Program-made: the position numbers and the translations under genes
The notes under the pieces: model-generated
Databases searched by the model: none
What the model was told of the DNA's origin: nothing
Seen by the model: the letters and a program-made list of their open reading frames with translations, nothing else
NCBI GenBank assembly: GCA_022768745.1
Contig: JALELK010000115.1
Span: 1-64,000, forward strand
Reading direction: 5' to 3'
Origin: Lachnospiraceae bacterium
GTDB lineage: Bacteria; Bacillota; Clostridia; Lachnospirales; Lachnospiraceae
Length of the DNA: 64,000 bases
Part shown: piece by piece, positions 51,229 to 60,977 of the stretch
Position numbering within the stretch: position 1 is the stretch's first letter
Layout: each line of letters opens with the position of its first letter

Positions 51229-52520
51229 TGAGTCAGTGGGAAAAAGCGAAGGCATTTTTAAAAAAAGCGGAAGGCTTTGGAAGTGTTTTGGGACTTACCA
51301 CCATTCAAGGGTTATTGGAGCGATTGGGAAATCCCCAGGACAAGTTAAAGATTATTCATGTGGCGGGAACCAATGGTAAAGGTTCCACCTGTGCCTATTT
51401 GCAAAAGGTATTGTCTAAGGCCGGATATCGGGTGGGGATGTATACATCTCCCGCAGTATTCTCCTTTCAGGAACGTTTTTCTGTAAATGGTGAATATATT
51501 TCTATGGAGGAATATTATGTCTATGTAACAGAGATTCAGGAAGTTTGCGAAAATGTGGCTGGGGACGAAGAACTTTTCCCTACCATTTTTGAAATCGAAA
51601 CCGTGGTAGCTTTTCTGTATTTCCTGGACAAAGGCTGTGATCCGGTTATTATGGAAGTGGGTATGGGAGGAGCTACGGATGCCACAAATGTGATTTCCGG
51701 TAGCCTGTGCAGTGTATTTGCCTCTATAGGAAGAGACCATATGCAGTTTTTGGGCGATTCCTTGGCGAACATTGCCAAAGTTAAGGCCGGAATTATAAAA
51801 ACAGATGGTACAGCCATTAGTATATGGCAGGAATCTTCTGTTGCAGGAGCATTGGCGAGTGAGGCAAAGGAGAAGGGGGCAACGATTCACTTTGCTCGGA
51901 AGGAAGCCGTGCTTTTGGAGGGAGAGCATCCCTTTGTCATCTCCTATAAAGAGTTTTCTCATATTGAGATAGGGATGGAGGGAAGATACCAAATAGATAA
52001 CTGTGTACTTGCTTTGGAGACGCTTTTGTATTTAAAACATGCAGGCTATCATATTTCTAAAGAGGCAGTACGTGAGGGTATTAAGAAAACCAAATGGCCG
52101 GGACGAATGGAAAAAATATCTTTGGTTCCAACCATATACATTGATGGAGCCCATAATGTTCCTGCTGCCAAGAGATTAAAGGAAACCCTTGAAAATGATT
52201 TTACAAACAAAACAATAACCTTTATAATAGGTGTACTTGCAGATAAAGAACATAAAGAGATGCTCTCATTGGTTCTTCCCTTTGCCACGGATGTGATAGC
52301 TGTGACCCCGGATAATGCAAGAGCTATGCCGGAAAGGGAGTTGGTAGACGAAATTCGTTCTTTGGGCTATCCGGTGTATGAGAGCAGGTCTTTTTATGAC
52401 GCCGTAGACAACGCGGTAAAAAGAGATAATGATATGATTCTTGCTTTTGGATCTCTTTCTTATCTTGGAGATTTAAAAGAGAGTGTGTTGCAGTGGAAAA
52501 AGGAGCACGAAAATGTTTGA
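51228..52520 (+). CDS. folC: Folylpolyglutamate synthase/dihydrofolate synthase
   Basis: A 430-residue Mur-ligase-fold enzyme that adds Glu to dihydropteroate and folates. Visible: P loop [15 protein letters not shown] (near 43-57), [27 protein letters not shown] and [15 protein letters not shown], then [15 protein letters not shown] in the C-terminal domain. It starts on the A of the parC stop (TAATG) and overlaps folE by 8 bases, so it opens the folate operon while being coupled to the topoisomerase gene. Confidence 0.96.
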   Translation: MSQWEKAKAFLKKAEGFGSVLGLTTIQGLLERLGNPQDKLKIIHVAGTNGKGSTCAYLQKVLSKAGYRVGMYTSPAVFSFQERFSVNGEYISMEEYYVYVTEIQEVCENVAGDEELFPTIFEIETVVAFLYFLDKGCDPVIMEVGMGGATDATNVISGSLCSVFASIGRDHMQFLGDSLANIAKVKAGIIKTDGTAISIWQESSVAGALASEAKEKGATIHFARKEAVLLEGEHPFVISYKEFSHIEIGMEGRYQIDNCVLALETLLYLKHAGYHISKEAVREGIKKTKWPGRMEKISLVPTIYIDGAHNVPAAKRLKETLENDFTNKTITFIIGVLADKEHKEMLSLVLPFATDVIAVTPDNARAMPERELVDEIRSLGYPVYESRSFYDAVDNAVKRDNDMILAFGSLSYLGDLKESVLQWKKEHENV

Positions 52521-53067
52521 TCGTGAAAAAATACAGCAGGGTGTCCGCTTGATTTTGGAAGGTGTGGGAGAGAATCCCGAGAGAGAAGGGCTTTTGGAGA
52601 CACCGGAGCGGGTTGCCAGAATGTATGAAGAGATATTTAGCGGATTACAAACGGATGCCAAGGAGCACTTAGCGAAACGTTTCTCAGCAGATAACAATGA
52701 GATGGTTTTGGAAAAGGATATTGTGTTTTACAGTACCTGTGAGCACCATTTGATGCCGTTTTTTGGCAAAGCACATGTGGCATATATTCCCAGTGGTGAG
52801 GTGGTAGGTCTTAGCAAAATTGCCCGCACTGTAGAGGTTTATGCCAGACGACCTCAGATTCAGGAGCAGTTGACTGCCCAGATTGCCGATGCCATCAATG
52901 ATGAACTTCATCCCCTGGGGGTTATGGTTATGATTGAGGCAGAACATACCTGTATGACTATGCGGGGTGTGAAAAAACCGGGAAGCAAAACATTGACCTA
53001 TGTTACCAGAGGCCTGTTTGAAGAAGATGTCCAACTGCAGGACAAATTTTTCCGACTTGTAAAATAA
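52513..53067 (+). CDS. folE: GTP cyclohydrolase I
   Basis: A 184-residue enzyme forming dihydroneopterin triphosphate from GTP. ATG 52513 has AAGGAG before it; the ORF-track start at 52483 lies inside folC. Zinc ligands lie in [22 protein letters not shown] (Cys-His-His) and the second Cys in [18 protein letters not shown]-binding residues are in [10 protein letters not shown]. The length suits the bacterial core enzyme. It overlaps folC and precedes the HD gene by 1 base. Confidence 0.98.
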   Translation: MFDREKIQQGVRLILEGVGENPEREGLLETPERVARMYEEIFSGLQTDAKEHLAKRFSADNNEMVLEKDIVFYSTCEHHLMPFFGKAHVAYIPSGEVVGLSKIARTVEVYARRPQIQEQLTAQIADAINDELHPLGVMVMIEAEHTCMTMRGVKKPGSKTLTYVTRGLFEEDVQLQDKFFRLVK

Positions 53068-53068
53068 T

Positions 53069-53602
53069 ATGAAATTAATAGCAGAACGATTGTTAAACAG
53101 TCAGTTATATCAGAGTAAATTACAAAAATTATGTAGCTATGAAGCAGACCGAATATATTGCAGACATGATTTAGCGCATTTTCGTGAGGTGGGACGCATT
53201 GCCGGTGTGGTTGCCCGAGAAAACAAATTAGTATTTTCACAGGATTTGATAGATACATGTGCTTTGTTACACGATATGGGACGAGTTGAGCAATATGAAA
53301 GTGGAATCTCCCATGAAAAAGCATCGGTGGCTTTTGCAAGGGAGATTTTGTTATACTTAGGATGTGAGGAAGACTATATTTGTACTGTTTGTGATGCCAT
53401 TGCCCATCATAGTCGAAGGTATGAGATAAAAAAACGCTATGGCGATGCAAAAAAATTAACAGAACTGGGGGAGATTCTTTCCTACGGAGATCATTTTTCA
53501 AGAAAATGCTATAAATGTCAGGCTGCGAGGAAGTGCAAATGGCCATCCTCCGAAAAAATAGACAGAGAATATTATGGAGGCACCAATGAAAATAGGAAAT
53601 AA
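53069..53602 (+). CDS. HD-domain hydrolase in the folate operon
   Basis: A 177-residue metal-dependent phosphohydrolase of the HD family. The metal ligands are His in RHDLAHFREVGRIA, His-Asp in LLHDMGRVEQY and further residues in ISHEKA and IAHHSR (about 105-115). The C-terminal tail has SRKCYKCQAARKCKW, a CX2CX5C cluster that may bind zinc or iron-sulphur. Folate synthesis requires removal of phosphates from dihydroneopterin triphosphate (FolE product) before FolB acts; no Nudix FolQ is seen here. An HD hydrolase between folE and folP could supply that step. This is inference from neighbourhood. It overlaps folP by 17 bases. Confidence 0.88.
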   Translation: MKLIAERLLNSQLYQSKLQKLCSYEADRIYCRHDLAHFREVGRIAGVVARENKLVFSQDLIDTCALLHDMGRVEQYESGISHEKASVAFAREILLYLGCEEDYICTVCDAIAHHSRRYEIKKRYGDAKKLTELGEILSYGDHFSRKCYKCQAARKCKWPSSEKIDREYYGGTNENRK

Positions 53603-54401
53603 AGAATTTGATACAAAGCACAACACCTACGTTATGGGGATTTTAAACGTAACCCCGGATTCCTTTTCGGATGGAGGAAATTACAACTCTATGGACAAGG
53701 CATTGTATCACACAAGGGACATGATAACTCAAGGAGCGGCGATTATTGATGTAGGTGGCGAGTCCACCAGACTGGGGTATACATTAATCTCTGATGAAGA
53801 AGAGATAGAGAGAGTCTGTCCGGTGATTGAGGCTATTAAACGGGAATTTGATATACCAGTTTCTCTTGATACTTATAAAGGAGGCGTGGCAAAAGCAGGG
53901 ATTGAATCCGGAGCCGACCTCTTAAATGACATCTGGGGCTTACAGTATGATGATGTCTTGGGTAAGGTGGTTGCGGAGACAAAGGTGGCTTATTGTCTGA
54001 TGCACAATCGAAAGGAAAAGAATGAAAGCTGGGGGCTTTCTGATTTTATGAATCAGATGGCAGAAGATATCAATCGGGCATTAAGCTATGGTATTTCCAA
54101 AGAGGCAATTATTTATGATCCTGGAATCGGATTTGCAAAATCCCAGGAACAGAATTTGCTCTTGATAGGAAATCTTGACAAATATACAAAGGAAGAGTAT
54201 CCGGTGTTGTTGGGGACGTCAAGGAAGTCTGTTATCAATTATGTGCTGGATGTTCCTGTGGATGAGCGCTTGGAGGGAACTTTGGCAACTACAGCAGAGG
54301 CAGTGTTTGCCGGCGCTGCTTTTGTCCGGGTGCATGATGTAAAAGAAAATGTCAGATTTATCAATATGTTGGAACGAACAAGAAGTAAATGGGTGAAATA
54401 A
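53586..54401 (+). CDS. folP: Dihydropteroate synthase
   Basis: A 271-residue TIM-barrel enzyme that joins pABA to the pterin diphosphate, the target of sulfonamides. ATG 53586 has TGGAGG before it, preferred to the ORF-track start. Motifs are MGILNVTPDSFSDGG, IIDVGGESTRLGY, LLNDIWGL, YDPGIGFAKSQEQN and LGTSRKSVI. The Arg/Ser-rich loops look normal. It overlaps the HD gene upstream and shares one base with the folBK start (TAATG). Confidence 0.98.
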   Translation: MKIGNKEFDTKHNTYVMGILNVTPDSFSDGGNYNSMDKALYHTRDMITQGAAIIDVGGESTRLGYTLISDEEEIERVCPVIEAIKREFDIPVSLDTYKGGVAKAGIESGADLLNDIWGLQYDDVLGKVVAETKVAYCLMHNRKEKNESWGLSDFMNQMAEDINRALSYGISKEAIIYDPGIGFAKSQEQNLLLIGNLDKYTKEEYPVLLGTSRKSVINYVLDVPVDERLEGTLATTAEAVFAGAAFVRVHDVKENVRFINMLERTRSKWVK

Positions 54402-55234
54402 TGGAAGAAATATTTATAAAAGAATTACAGGTGTTTGGACATCACGGTGTATATGAAAACGAAAAAACAAACGGACAGATGTTTTTGATTGACTGCGAGA
54501 TTGAGACGGAATTTTCTCAGGCTGTTGCCTCTGATAATCTGGCTGAAACCGTAGACTATGGAAATGTATGTATGTTTATTAAAGAATATTTTTCCAATCA
54601 TACTTATGATTTGTTGGAAAAGGTGGCAGATGAACTGGCGACAAAACTTATGTATGCTTTTAGTGGTATCTCTAAAATCACATTGGCCATACATAAGCCC
54701 AATGCACCGATTCCTATGGAGTTTCAATCTGTAGGAGTGCGGATTTCCAAAAAGTGGAGAAAGGTTGCCATTTCATTTGGCAGTAATATCGAACCTAAGG
54801 AAGAATACCTCACCAATGCCATGGAAAAACTGATAGCAAATCCGGCCATTCGTAATATGGAGGTATCGGAGTACATTACCACAAAACCATATGGATACAC
54901 CCAGCAGGATGATTTCCTGAATGGAGCAGCGGTGTTTGAAACCATATTATCACCGGAGCAGTTATTGGATTTGCTGCATAAATTGGAAAATGATGCAAAC
55001 AGAGTTCGACAGATTCATTGGGGGCCACGGACTTTGGATTTAGACATTCTTTTATATGATGATTGGTGCGTAAATACCAAAAATCTGATTATACCTCACA
55101 TCGATATGAAAAACAGGGAGTTTGTGTTAAAACCACTGGTTTCTATTGCACCGGGGATGATTCATCCGGTTTATCATATGACAATTCTCGATATGGAGAG
55201 AAAATTGCAGGTGAAAAAGACACTTCAGGAGTAA
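54401..55234 (+). CDS. folBK: Bifunctional dihydroneopterin aldolase/HPPK (FolB-FolK fusion)
   Basis: A 277-residue fused enzyme. ATG 54401 overlaps the folP stop; the ORF-track start at 54389 is inside folP. Residues about 1-118 are dihydroneopterin aldolase (LQVFGHHGVYENEKTNGQMF, ETVDYGNVC, LLEKVADELA). Residues about 120-277 are 6-hydroxymethyl-dihydropterin pyrophosphokinase (VAISFGSNIEPKEEYL, QDDFLNGAAVFET, GPRTLDLDILLYDD, with PHIDMKNREFVLKPL). It makes the substrate for FolP. The fusion closes the folate operon; the CPBP gene begins 3 bases later. Confidence 0.97.
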   Translation: MEEIFIKELQVFGHHGVYENEKTNGQMFLIDCEIETEFSQAVASDNLAETVDYGNVCMFIKEYFSNHTYDLLEKVADELATKLMYAFSGISKITLAIHKPNAPIPMEFQSVGVRISKKWRKVAISFGSNIEPKEEYLTNAMEKLIANPAIRNMEVSEYITTKPYGYTQQDDFLNGAAVFETILSPEQLLDLLHKLENDANRVRQIHWGPRTLDLDILLYDDWCVNTKNLIIPHIDMKNREFVLKPLVSIAPGMIHPVYHMTILDMERKLQVKKTLQE

Positions 55235-55237
55235 GAG

Positions 55238-55885
55238 ATGAAACCATCGTTTAGAGTTAACAGGGTGTGGCAGATAGGCTATCCTCTGGCAGTATATTTT
55301 ATTGTTTATAATTTGGCGTACAAGTTGTTTTGTGTGATTTTTTCAAAGATTGGAAGCCCACTGTTTTGGCTGGGAATATCTGCGGCGATTACTATTCCGC
55401 TGATTTATGGAATGTATAAAAAACTTCCTACTATAAAGTGTGAAAAGAGATTTCAAAGAGAGACCATTTTCAAAGAACTGGCGTTGGTAGCACTTATTGT
55501 GGCAATTGGCATCGGGTTGAATGTTTGTATTACACAGCTGTCTTTGGTGGGGGAATCCGCAGGATTTGAAAAGGCAAACCAGACTCTTTATTCCGGTGGA
55601 TTATTTGCCCGTATTTTTTCCACCTGCATCTGTATCCCCATACTAGAGGAATTACTGTATCGGGGTGTTATCTGCGGACAGTTGGGACTATGGTACAACA
55701 ATGTGATAGCGGCGTTGGTATCTGCTTTTTTGTTCGGGATGATGCATTTTAATATGGTTCAATTTATATATGCATTTTGCATGGGGCTGGTACTGGGATA
55801 TATCTTTTTGCGGACAAAAAAATTATGGGTGGTTATGCTGGCCCACGGACTTACGAATTTAGTTGTTGTTTTATATCATATATAA
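55238..55885 (+). CDS. CPBP family intramembrane glutamic endopeptidase
   Basis: A 215-residue polytopic membrane protein of the CAAX-protease/bacteriocin-processing (Abi, PF02517) family. About six to seven hydrophobic segments are seen. The active site is EELLYRGVICG (EExxxR, near 138-146), FGMMHFNMVQF with catalytic His, and AHGLTNLVVV near the end. Related bacterial proteins give self-immunity to bacteriocins or process peptides; the substrate here is unknown. RBS AGGAGTAAG lies in the end of folBK, so it is transcribed with the folate operon. Confidence 0.92.
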   Translation: MKPSFRVNRVWQIGYPLAVYFIVYNLAYKLFCVIFSKIGSPLFWLGISAAITIPLIYGMYKKLPTIKCEKRFQRETIFKELALVALIVAIGIGLNVCITQLSLVGESAGFEKANQTLYSGGLFARIFSTCICIPILEELLYRGVICGQLGLWYNNVIAALVSAFLFGMMHFNMVQFIYAFCMGLVLGYIFLRTKKLWVVMLAHGLTNLVVVLYHI

Positions 55886-55903
55886 AAATGGAGGAAGACA
55901 CAG

Positions 55904-56629
55904 ATGAAAAATTGGAAGAAAACCGGGGATAATGTGCCTAACGTGGCGGGAAACATTGCGATTGTATTTGCATCATTGCTTTTGATTGCTCTGGGAGGGG
56001 TTATGCTCTTTACAGATCAGGTGAAAACCATTTATTTCTGCTATGGAGCAGGAGGCTGCCTTTTGGTCTGGGGAATCTGGCTGATAAGCAGATACTTCCT
56101 GAGGAAAGAGTTTCAGCAGACCACTAATTATGGATTTTCTGTAGGAACGCTGGTGGTTATCTTAGGGGCAGTTGATTTGATTCGTGCCAAAGATATTGCA
56201 GCATCACTGTCTGTTTACATTGGTTTTGTGATTTTGGTTGAGGGTGTGGTGATGCTTCAAAACACGGTACAACTGAAAAACCTAAGGGGAAAATTATGGG
56301 TTGTAAGTTTAGTATTTTCTCTGGTTTCAGAGGCTGCGGCAGTTGTCATATTGCTGGATGTAAAGCATATAATTTCAAGGTATGTGGATGTGCTGTATGT
56401 GATACAGATTGCTGTTGGATGCTTTGCACTTTTGTGTCTTTGCTTTGTGGGTATTCGCACGAAACGTTTTCACAAGGATGCCAACAGAGATATGGAAAGA
56501 AATTTGGAGGAGTCTGCCCAGTGGTCCCCTGAGAAAAAAGAAGAGGTAAAAGAGAATGGTGCAGAGGAGACGAAGGAAGCAGATTCTGAGGCAGAAGAAA
56601 CAGTACAGGATGATGTGACAAATTCGTAA
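55904..56629 (+). CDS. DUF308/HdeD-like membrane protein
   Basis: A 241-residue protein with about six membrane segments in three hairpin pairs (about 18-190), the fold of the DUF308 (HdeD-like) family. Residues about 193-241 are a charged, acidic tail (EEVKENGAEETKEADSEAEETV). Family members in other bacteria are linked to acid resistance but with little direct evidence. It follows the CPBP gene by 18 bases with RBS GGAGGAAG and precedes the DUF2974 gene by 23 bases. Confidence 0.8.
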   Translation: MKNWKKTGDNVPNVAGNIAIVFASLLLIALGGVMLFTDQVKTIYFCYGAGGCLLVWGIWLISRYFLRKEFQQTTNYGFSVGTLVVILGAVDLIRAKDIAASLSVYIGFVILVEGVVMLQNTVQLKNLRGKLWVVSLVFSLVSEAAAVVILLDVKHIISRYVDVLYVIQIAVGCFALLCLCFVGIRTKRFHKDANRDMERNLEESAQWSPEKKEEVKENGAEETKEADSEAEETVQDDVTNS

Positions 56630-56652
56630 GAGAAGGCAAAGAAGGAGGGGTT

Positions 56653-57813
56653 ATGGCAAATATTATTGAATATCTGGAGTGGCGTGGGGATATTCCTTTC
56701 TCCGTGGACGGATTTAATGAAGTGGACAATTTAATCCTGTCGGAATTGTCTTATACAGATTTTGGAGATATCGTGCCGGGACCGGAGGAAAAGAAAAAAA
56801 TTTCGGCGCGAGAGGTCTGTGATCGTTTTTTTGCTATCCATTCGGAAGAGGAAATTATGGCAAAAAAATCCACTACAAAAGTGGCTCCGTTTTTGCTTCC
56901 CTATCTGGCAGAATCCCGGCGATTTGGCAAAATGCAACTGTTGGGATATGTGAACGAAGTGGATAAAGAGACCCAATCCCAGTTTTCCGTTGTGACCTTT
57001 GCCTTGGAGGATGGCACAAATTTTGTGGCCTTTCGAGGAACAGACAGCACTATTGTGGGATGGAAAGAGGATTTTAATATGTCTTTCTTATATCAAACCC
57101 ATGGTCAGATGCAGGCCGCAGCATATTTGGACCGCTGTTTCAAAAGGTCAAGAAAAAAACTGCGGATAGGCGGTCACTCAAAAGGGGGAAACTTTGCTGT
57201 ATATGCTGCATCTTTTTGTCATCCAACCGTACAAAATAAGATCATAGAGGTCTATTCCAATGACGGACCGGGATTTTCAGACAACGTAACGGAGTCAGAG
57301 GGATATAAAAGAATTCTTCCCAAGGTGATAAGCACGATTCCGGAGTATTCTATTGTGGGAATGTTATTGAAAAACGAGTTGAACCATCGTGTGGTGGTGA
57401 GCTCCCAGACCGGGGCAATGCAACATGATTTGATGAGCTGGGAAGTGATGGGAAATCATATGGTTTACGCGACGGGATTGAGCAATTCCAGTATTATGTT
57501 GGACCAGACATTAAAGAGATGGATATATGGACTGGAGCCGGAAAAAAGAGAGGAATTTGTGAATATTCTTTTTGATACGTTACAGTCCACCGGAGCCCAG
57601 ACCATCGATGATTTAAAAAATAATAAACTGGAAGTCATCAATGAAATCACAAAGTCCCTATCTAACCTGCCGGCAGACAGACAACAGGCGGTTAAGGAAG
57701 TTTTGATCCGCTTTGTATTTTCCGGCGGGGAGACATTGGCGGGAAATGCAGGAGATTTGTGGTCCAAGACAGAGCGATTTCTTAAAAGACATAAAATTAA
57801 ACTAAAAGAATGA
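56653..57813 (+). CDS. Mbeg1-like (DUF2974) lipase-fold protein
   Basis: A 386-residue alpha/beta hydrolase of the DUF2974 family. The N-terminus, NIIEYLEWRGDIPFSVDGFNEVDNLILSELSY in brief, is typical; FVAFRGTDSTIVGWKEDFNM resembles lipase class 3, and the nucleophile elbow is GGHSKGGNFAVYA (Ser near 178). The Asp in YSNDGPGF and a C-terminal His complete a likely triad. No signal peptide is seen, so it acts in the cytoplasm. Substrate is unknown; family members occur in many Lachnospiraceae. It ends the operon before groESL. Confidence 0.88.
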   Translation: MANIIEYLEWRGDIPFSVDGFNEVDNLILSELSYTDFGDIVPGPEEKKKISAREVCDRFFAIHSEEEIMAKKSTTKVAPFLLPYLAESRRFGKMQLLGYVNEVDKETQSQFSVVTFALEDGTNFVAFRGTDSTIVGWKEDFNMSFLYQTHGQMQAAAYLDRCFKRSRKKLRIGGHSKGGNFAVYAASFCHPTVQNKIIEVYSNDGPGFSDNVTESEGYKRILPKVISTIPEYSIVGMLLKNELNHRVVVSSQTGAMQHDLMSWEVMGNHMVYATGLSNSSIMLDQTLKRWIYGLEPEKREEFVNILFDTLQSTGAQTIDDLKNNKLEVINEITKSLSNLPADRQQAVKEVLIRFVFSGGETLAGNAGDLWSKTERFLKRHKIKLKE

Positions 57814-57884
57814 GAAAAAAAGAGCATATAAGAGATTTGACGAGTTATAATTAGAATTCCTAAGGATTTTGCGAATCATCAAAT

Positions 57885-57913
57885 TTGCAAGATGATACCG
57901 GGAATTCTATTAT
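57885..57913 (+). promoter_or_regulatory. Promoter of groESL
   Basis: TTGCAA, a 17-base spacer and TATTAT lie just before the CIRCE operator. An 8-bp inverted repeat AGAATTCC/GGAATTCT (57853-57860 and 57901-57908) overlaps it. Confidence 0.65.
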
Positions 57914-57924
57914 ATGACCTAGGG

Positions 57925-57951
57925 TTAGCACTCGGATAGAAAGAGTGCTAA
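57925..57951 (+). promoter_or_regulatory. CIRCE operator (HrcA binding site)
   Basis: TTAGCACTC-N9-GAGTGCTAA is a perfect match to the CIRCE consensus. It lies at about +5 to +30 of groES, so HrcA would block transcription until heat stress; hrcA is not in the window. Confidence 0.97.
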
Positions 57952-57991
57952 CAAGACTGAAAAAGGAATTATAAGTAAGGAGGAATATACG

Positions 57992-58276
57992 ATGAAATTA
58001 GTACCATTGACAGACAGAGTTGTGTTAAAGCAGTGTGAAGCAGAAGAAACCACAAAGTCTGGTATTATTCTTGCCAGTGCGGCACAGGAAAAACCTATGG
58101 AAGCTGAGGTTATTGCTGTGGGACCAGGCGGAATGGTAGACGGCAAGGAAGTTGTGATGCAGGTGAAGGAAGGCCAGAAGGTTATCTATTCCAAGTATGC
58201 TGGAACAGAAGTGAAGTTAGAGGGTGAAGATTATATTATTGTTCGCCAGAACGACATTTTGGCAGTGGTTGAATAA
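57992..58276 (+). CDS. groES: Co-chaperonin GroES
   Basis: A 94-residue heptameric lid protein. It starts KLVPLTDRVVLKQCEAEETTKSGIIL and has the mobile loop followed by PMEAEVIAVGPGGMVDGK and VIYSKYAGTEVK, the typical core. RBS TAAGGAGG precedes the ATG. It is transcribed with groEL under CIRCE. Confidence 0.98.
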   Translation: MKLVPLTDRVVLKQCEAEETTKSGIILASAAQEKPMEAEVIAVGPGGMVDGKEVVMQVKEGQKVIYSKYAGTEVKLEGEDYIIVRQNDILAVVE

Positions 58277-58294
58277 ATAGAAAGAAGGGTATAG

Positions 58295-59917
<1,623 letters not shown>

Positions 59918-59934
59918 TAAAAAATAAACAGTTT

Positions 59935-59968
59935 GATAACGATGTCTTTTAGGCATCGTTATCTTTTT
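59935..59968 (+). terminator. Intrinsic terminator after groEL
   Basis: GATAACGATG / CATCGTTATC form a 10-bp stem with loop TCTTTTAGG, followed by TTTTTG. Confidence 0.9.
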
Positions 59969-60009
59969 GTCTGAATGAAAAAACATAATTTGAAATACCG
60001 GGTATTTAG

Positions 60010-60038
60010 TTGCCACGCAAATCGAAGTATGGTAGAAT
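60010..60038 (+). promoter_or_regulatory. Promoter of degV-purA
   Basis: TTGCCA, a 17-base spacer and TAGAAT lie 54 bases before degV. Confidence 0.6.
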
Positions 60039-60091
60039 CAATAGCGTGTGTGAACATGTTGTAATTACATTAGTAACGAAGTGAGGATTTT

Positions 60092-60958
60092 ATGAGAAAA
60101 GTTGCGATTTTAACGGATAGTAACAGTGGAATTACCCAGGAAGAAGCGAAGGCAAATGGACTTTACGTGCTTCCTACGCCAGTTTATATTGACGATGAAG
60201 TCTTTTATGAAGGAGTGGATTTGACCACAGAAACTTTCTTTAAAAGACAAGCAGAAGGGGCGGATATAAAGACATCTATGCCGGTGATGGGAGATGTAAT
60301 TGACCGCTGGGAAGAGCTTTTAAAAGAGTATGACGAGGTGGTTTATATACCATTGTCCAGCGGATTGAGTGGCTCTTATAATGCAGCATTGATGCTGGCA
60401 GATGATTATGATGGCAAGGTTCAGGTGGTAAATAACCAGCGTATTTCCGTCACTATGAAAATTTCTGTCTATGAAGCCAAGAAGATGGCAGATGCCGGAA
60501 AGTCTGCGGCTGAAATCAGAGAAATTTTGGAGCGCACCAGATTTGAGTCCACGATTTACATTATGGTGGATACTCTGGAGTACCTGAAAAAGGGTGGCAG
60601 AATTACACCGGCTGTAGCCGCTATCGGTTCTCTGTTAAAAATTAAGCCTGTTTTGCAGATTCGCGGTGAAAAGCTTGACAGTTTTGCTAAGGCGAGAACC
60701 ATTAAACAGGGTAAACAGATTATGTTGGATGCCATTGCAAAGGATATGACGGAAGGATGGAACGATCCGGAGGGAGAACATACCATTATTGCTATGGCTC
60801 ATACCCAGAATCAGGAAGAAATTGAAAAGTTTAAAGAAGAGGCACAACAGCGTTGGCCAAATCATGATATTATGATTGACCCATTGTCGTTGGTTGTTTC
60901 AGGTCATATTGGTCCGGGAGCATTGGCTATTACCTGTACCAAAAAGATTGAATTATAA
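60092..60958 (+). CDS. DegV family fatty acid-binding protein
   Basis: A 288-residue protein of the DegV/FakB family. The N-terminus VAILTDSNSGITQEEA carries a conserved Ser; TSMPVMGDVIDRWEELL and YIPLSSGLSGSYNAALM fit the head-group binding loops of the family. By family, it delivers fatty acids to FakA kinase for phospholipid synthesis, linking to PlsX and PlsY in the window; the fatty acid cannot be predicted. It has its own promoter and precedes purA by 19 bases. Confidence 0.94.
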   Translation: MRKVAILTDSNSGITQEEAKANGLYVLPTPVYIDDEVFYEGVDLTTETFFKRQAEGADIKTSMPVMGDVIDRWEELLKEYDEVVYIPLSSGLSGSYNAALMLADDYDGKVQVVNNQRISVTMKISVYEAKKMADAGKSAAEIREILERTRFESTIYIMVDTLEYLKKGGRITPAVAAIGSLLKIKPVLQIRGEKLDSFAKARTIKQGKQIMLDAIAKDMTEGWNDPEGEHTIIAMAHTQNQEEIEKFKEEAQQRWPNHDIMIDPLSLVVSGHIGPGALAITCTKKIEL

Positions 60959-60977
60959 ATATTAGGAGGAATGCATC

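Noticed and set aside
51345-51992. 215-residue minus ORF within folC
   Set aside because: Opposite a gene with intact Mur-ligase motifs; no recognisable protein features.
52998-53621. 207-residue minus ORF across folE, the HD gene and folP
   Set aside because: It runs antisense through three real coding frames and has no family features.
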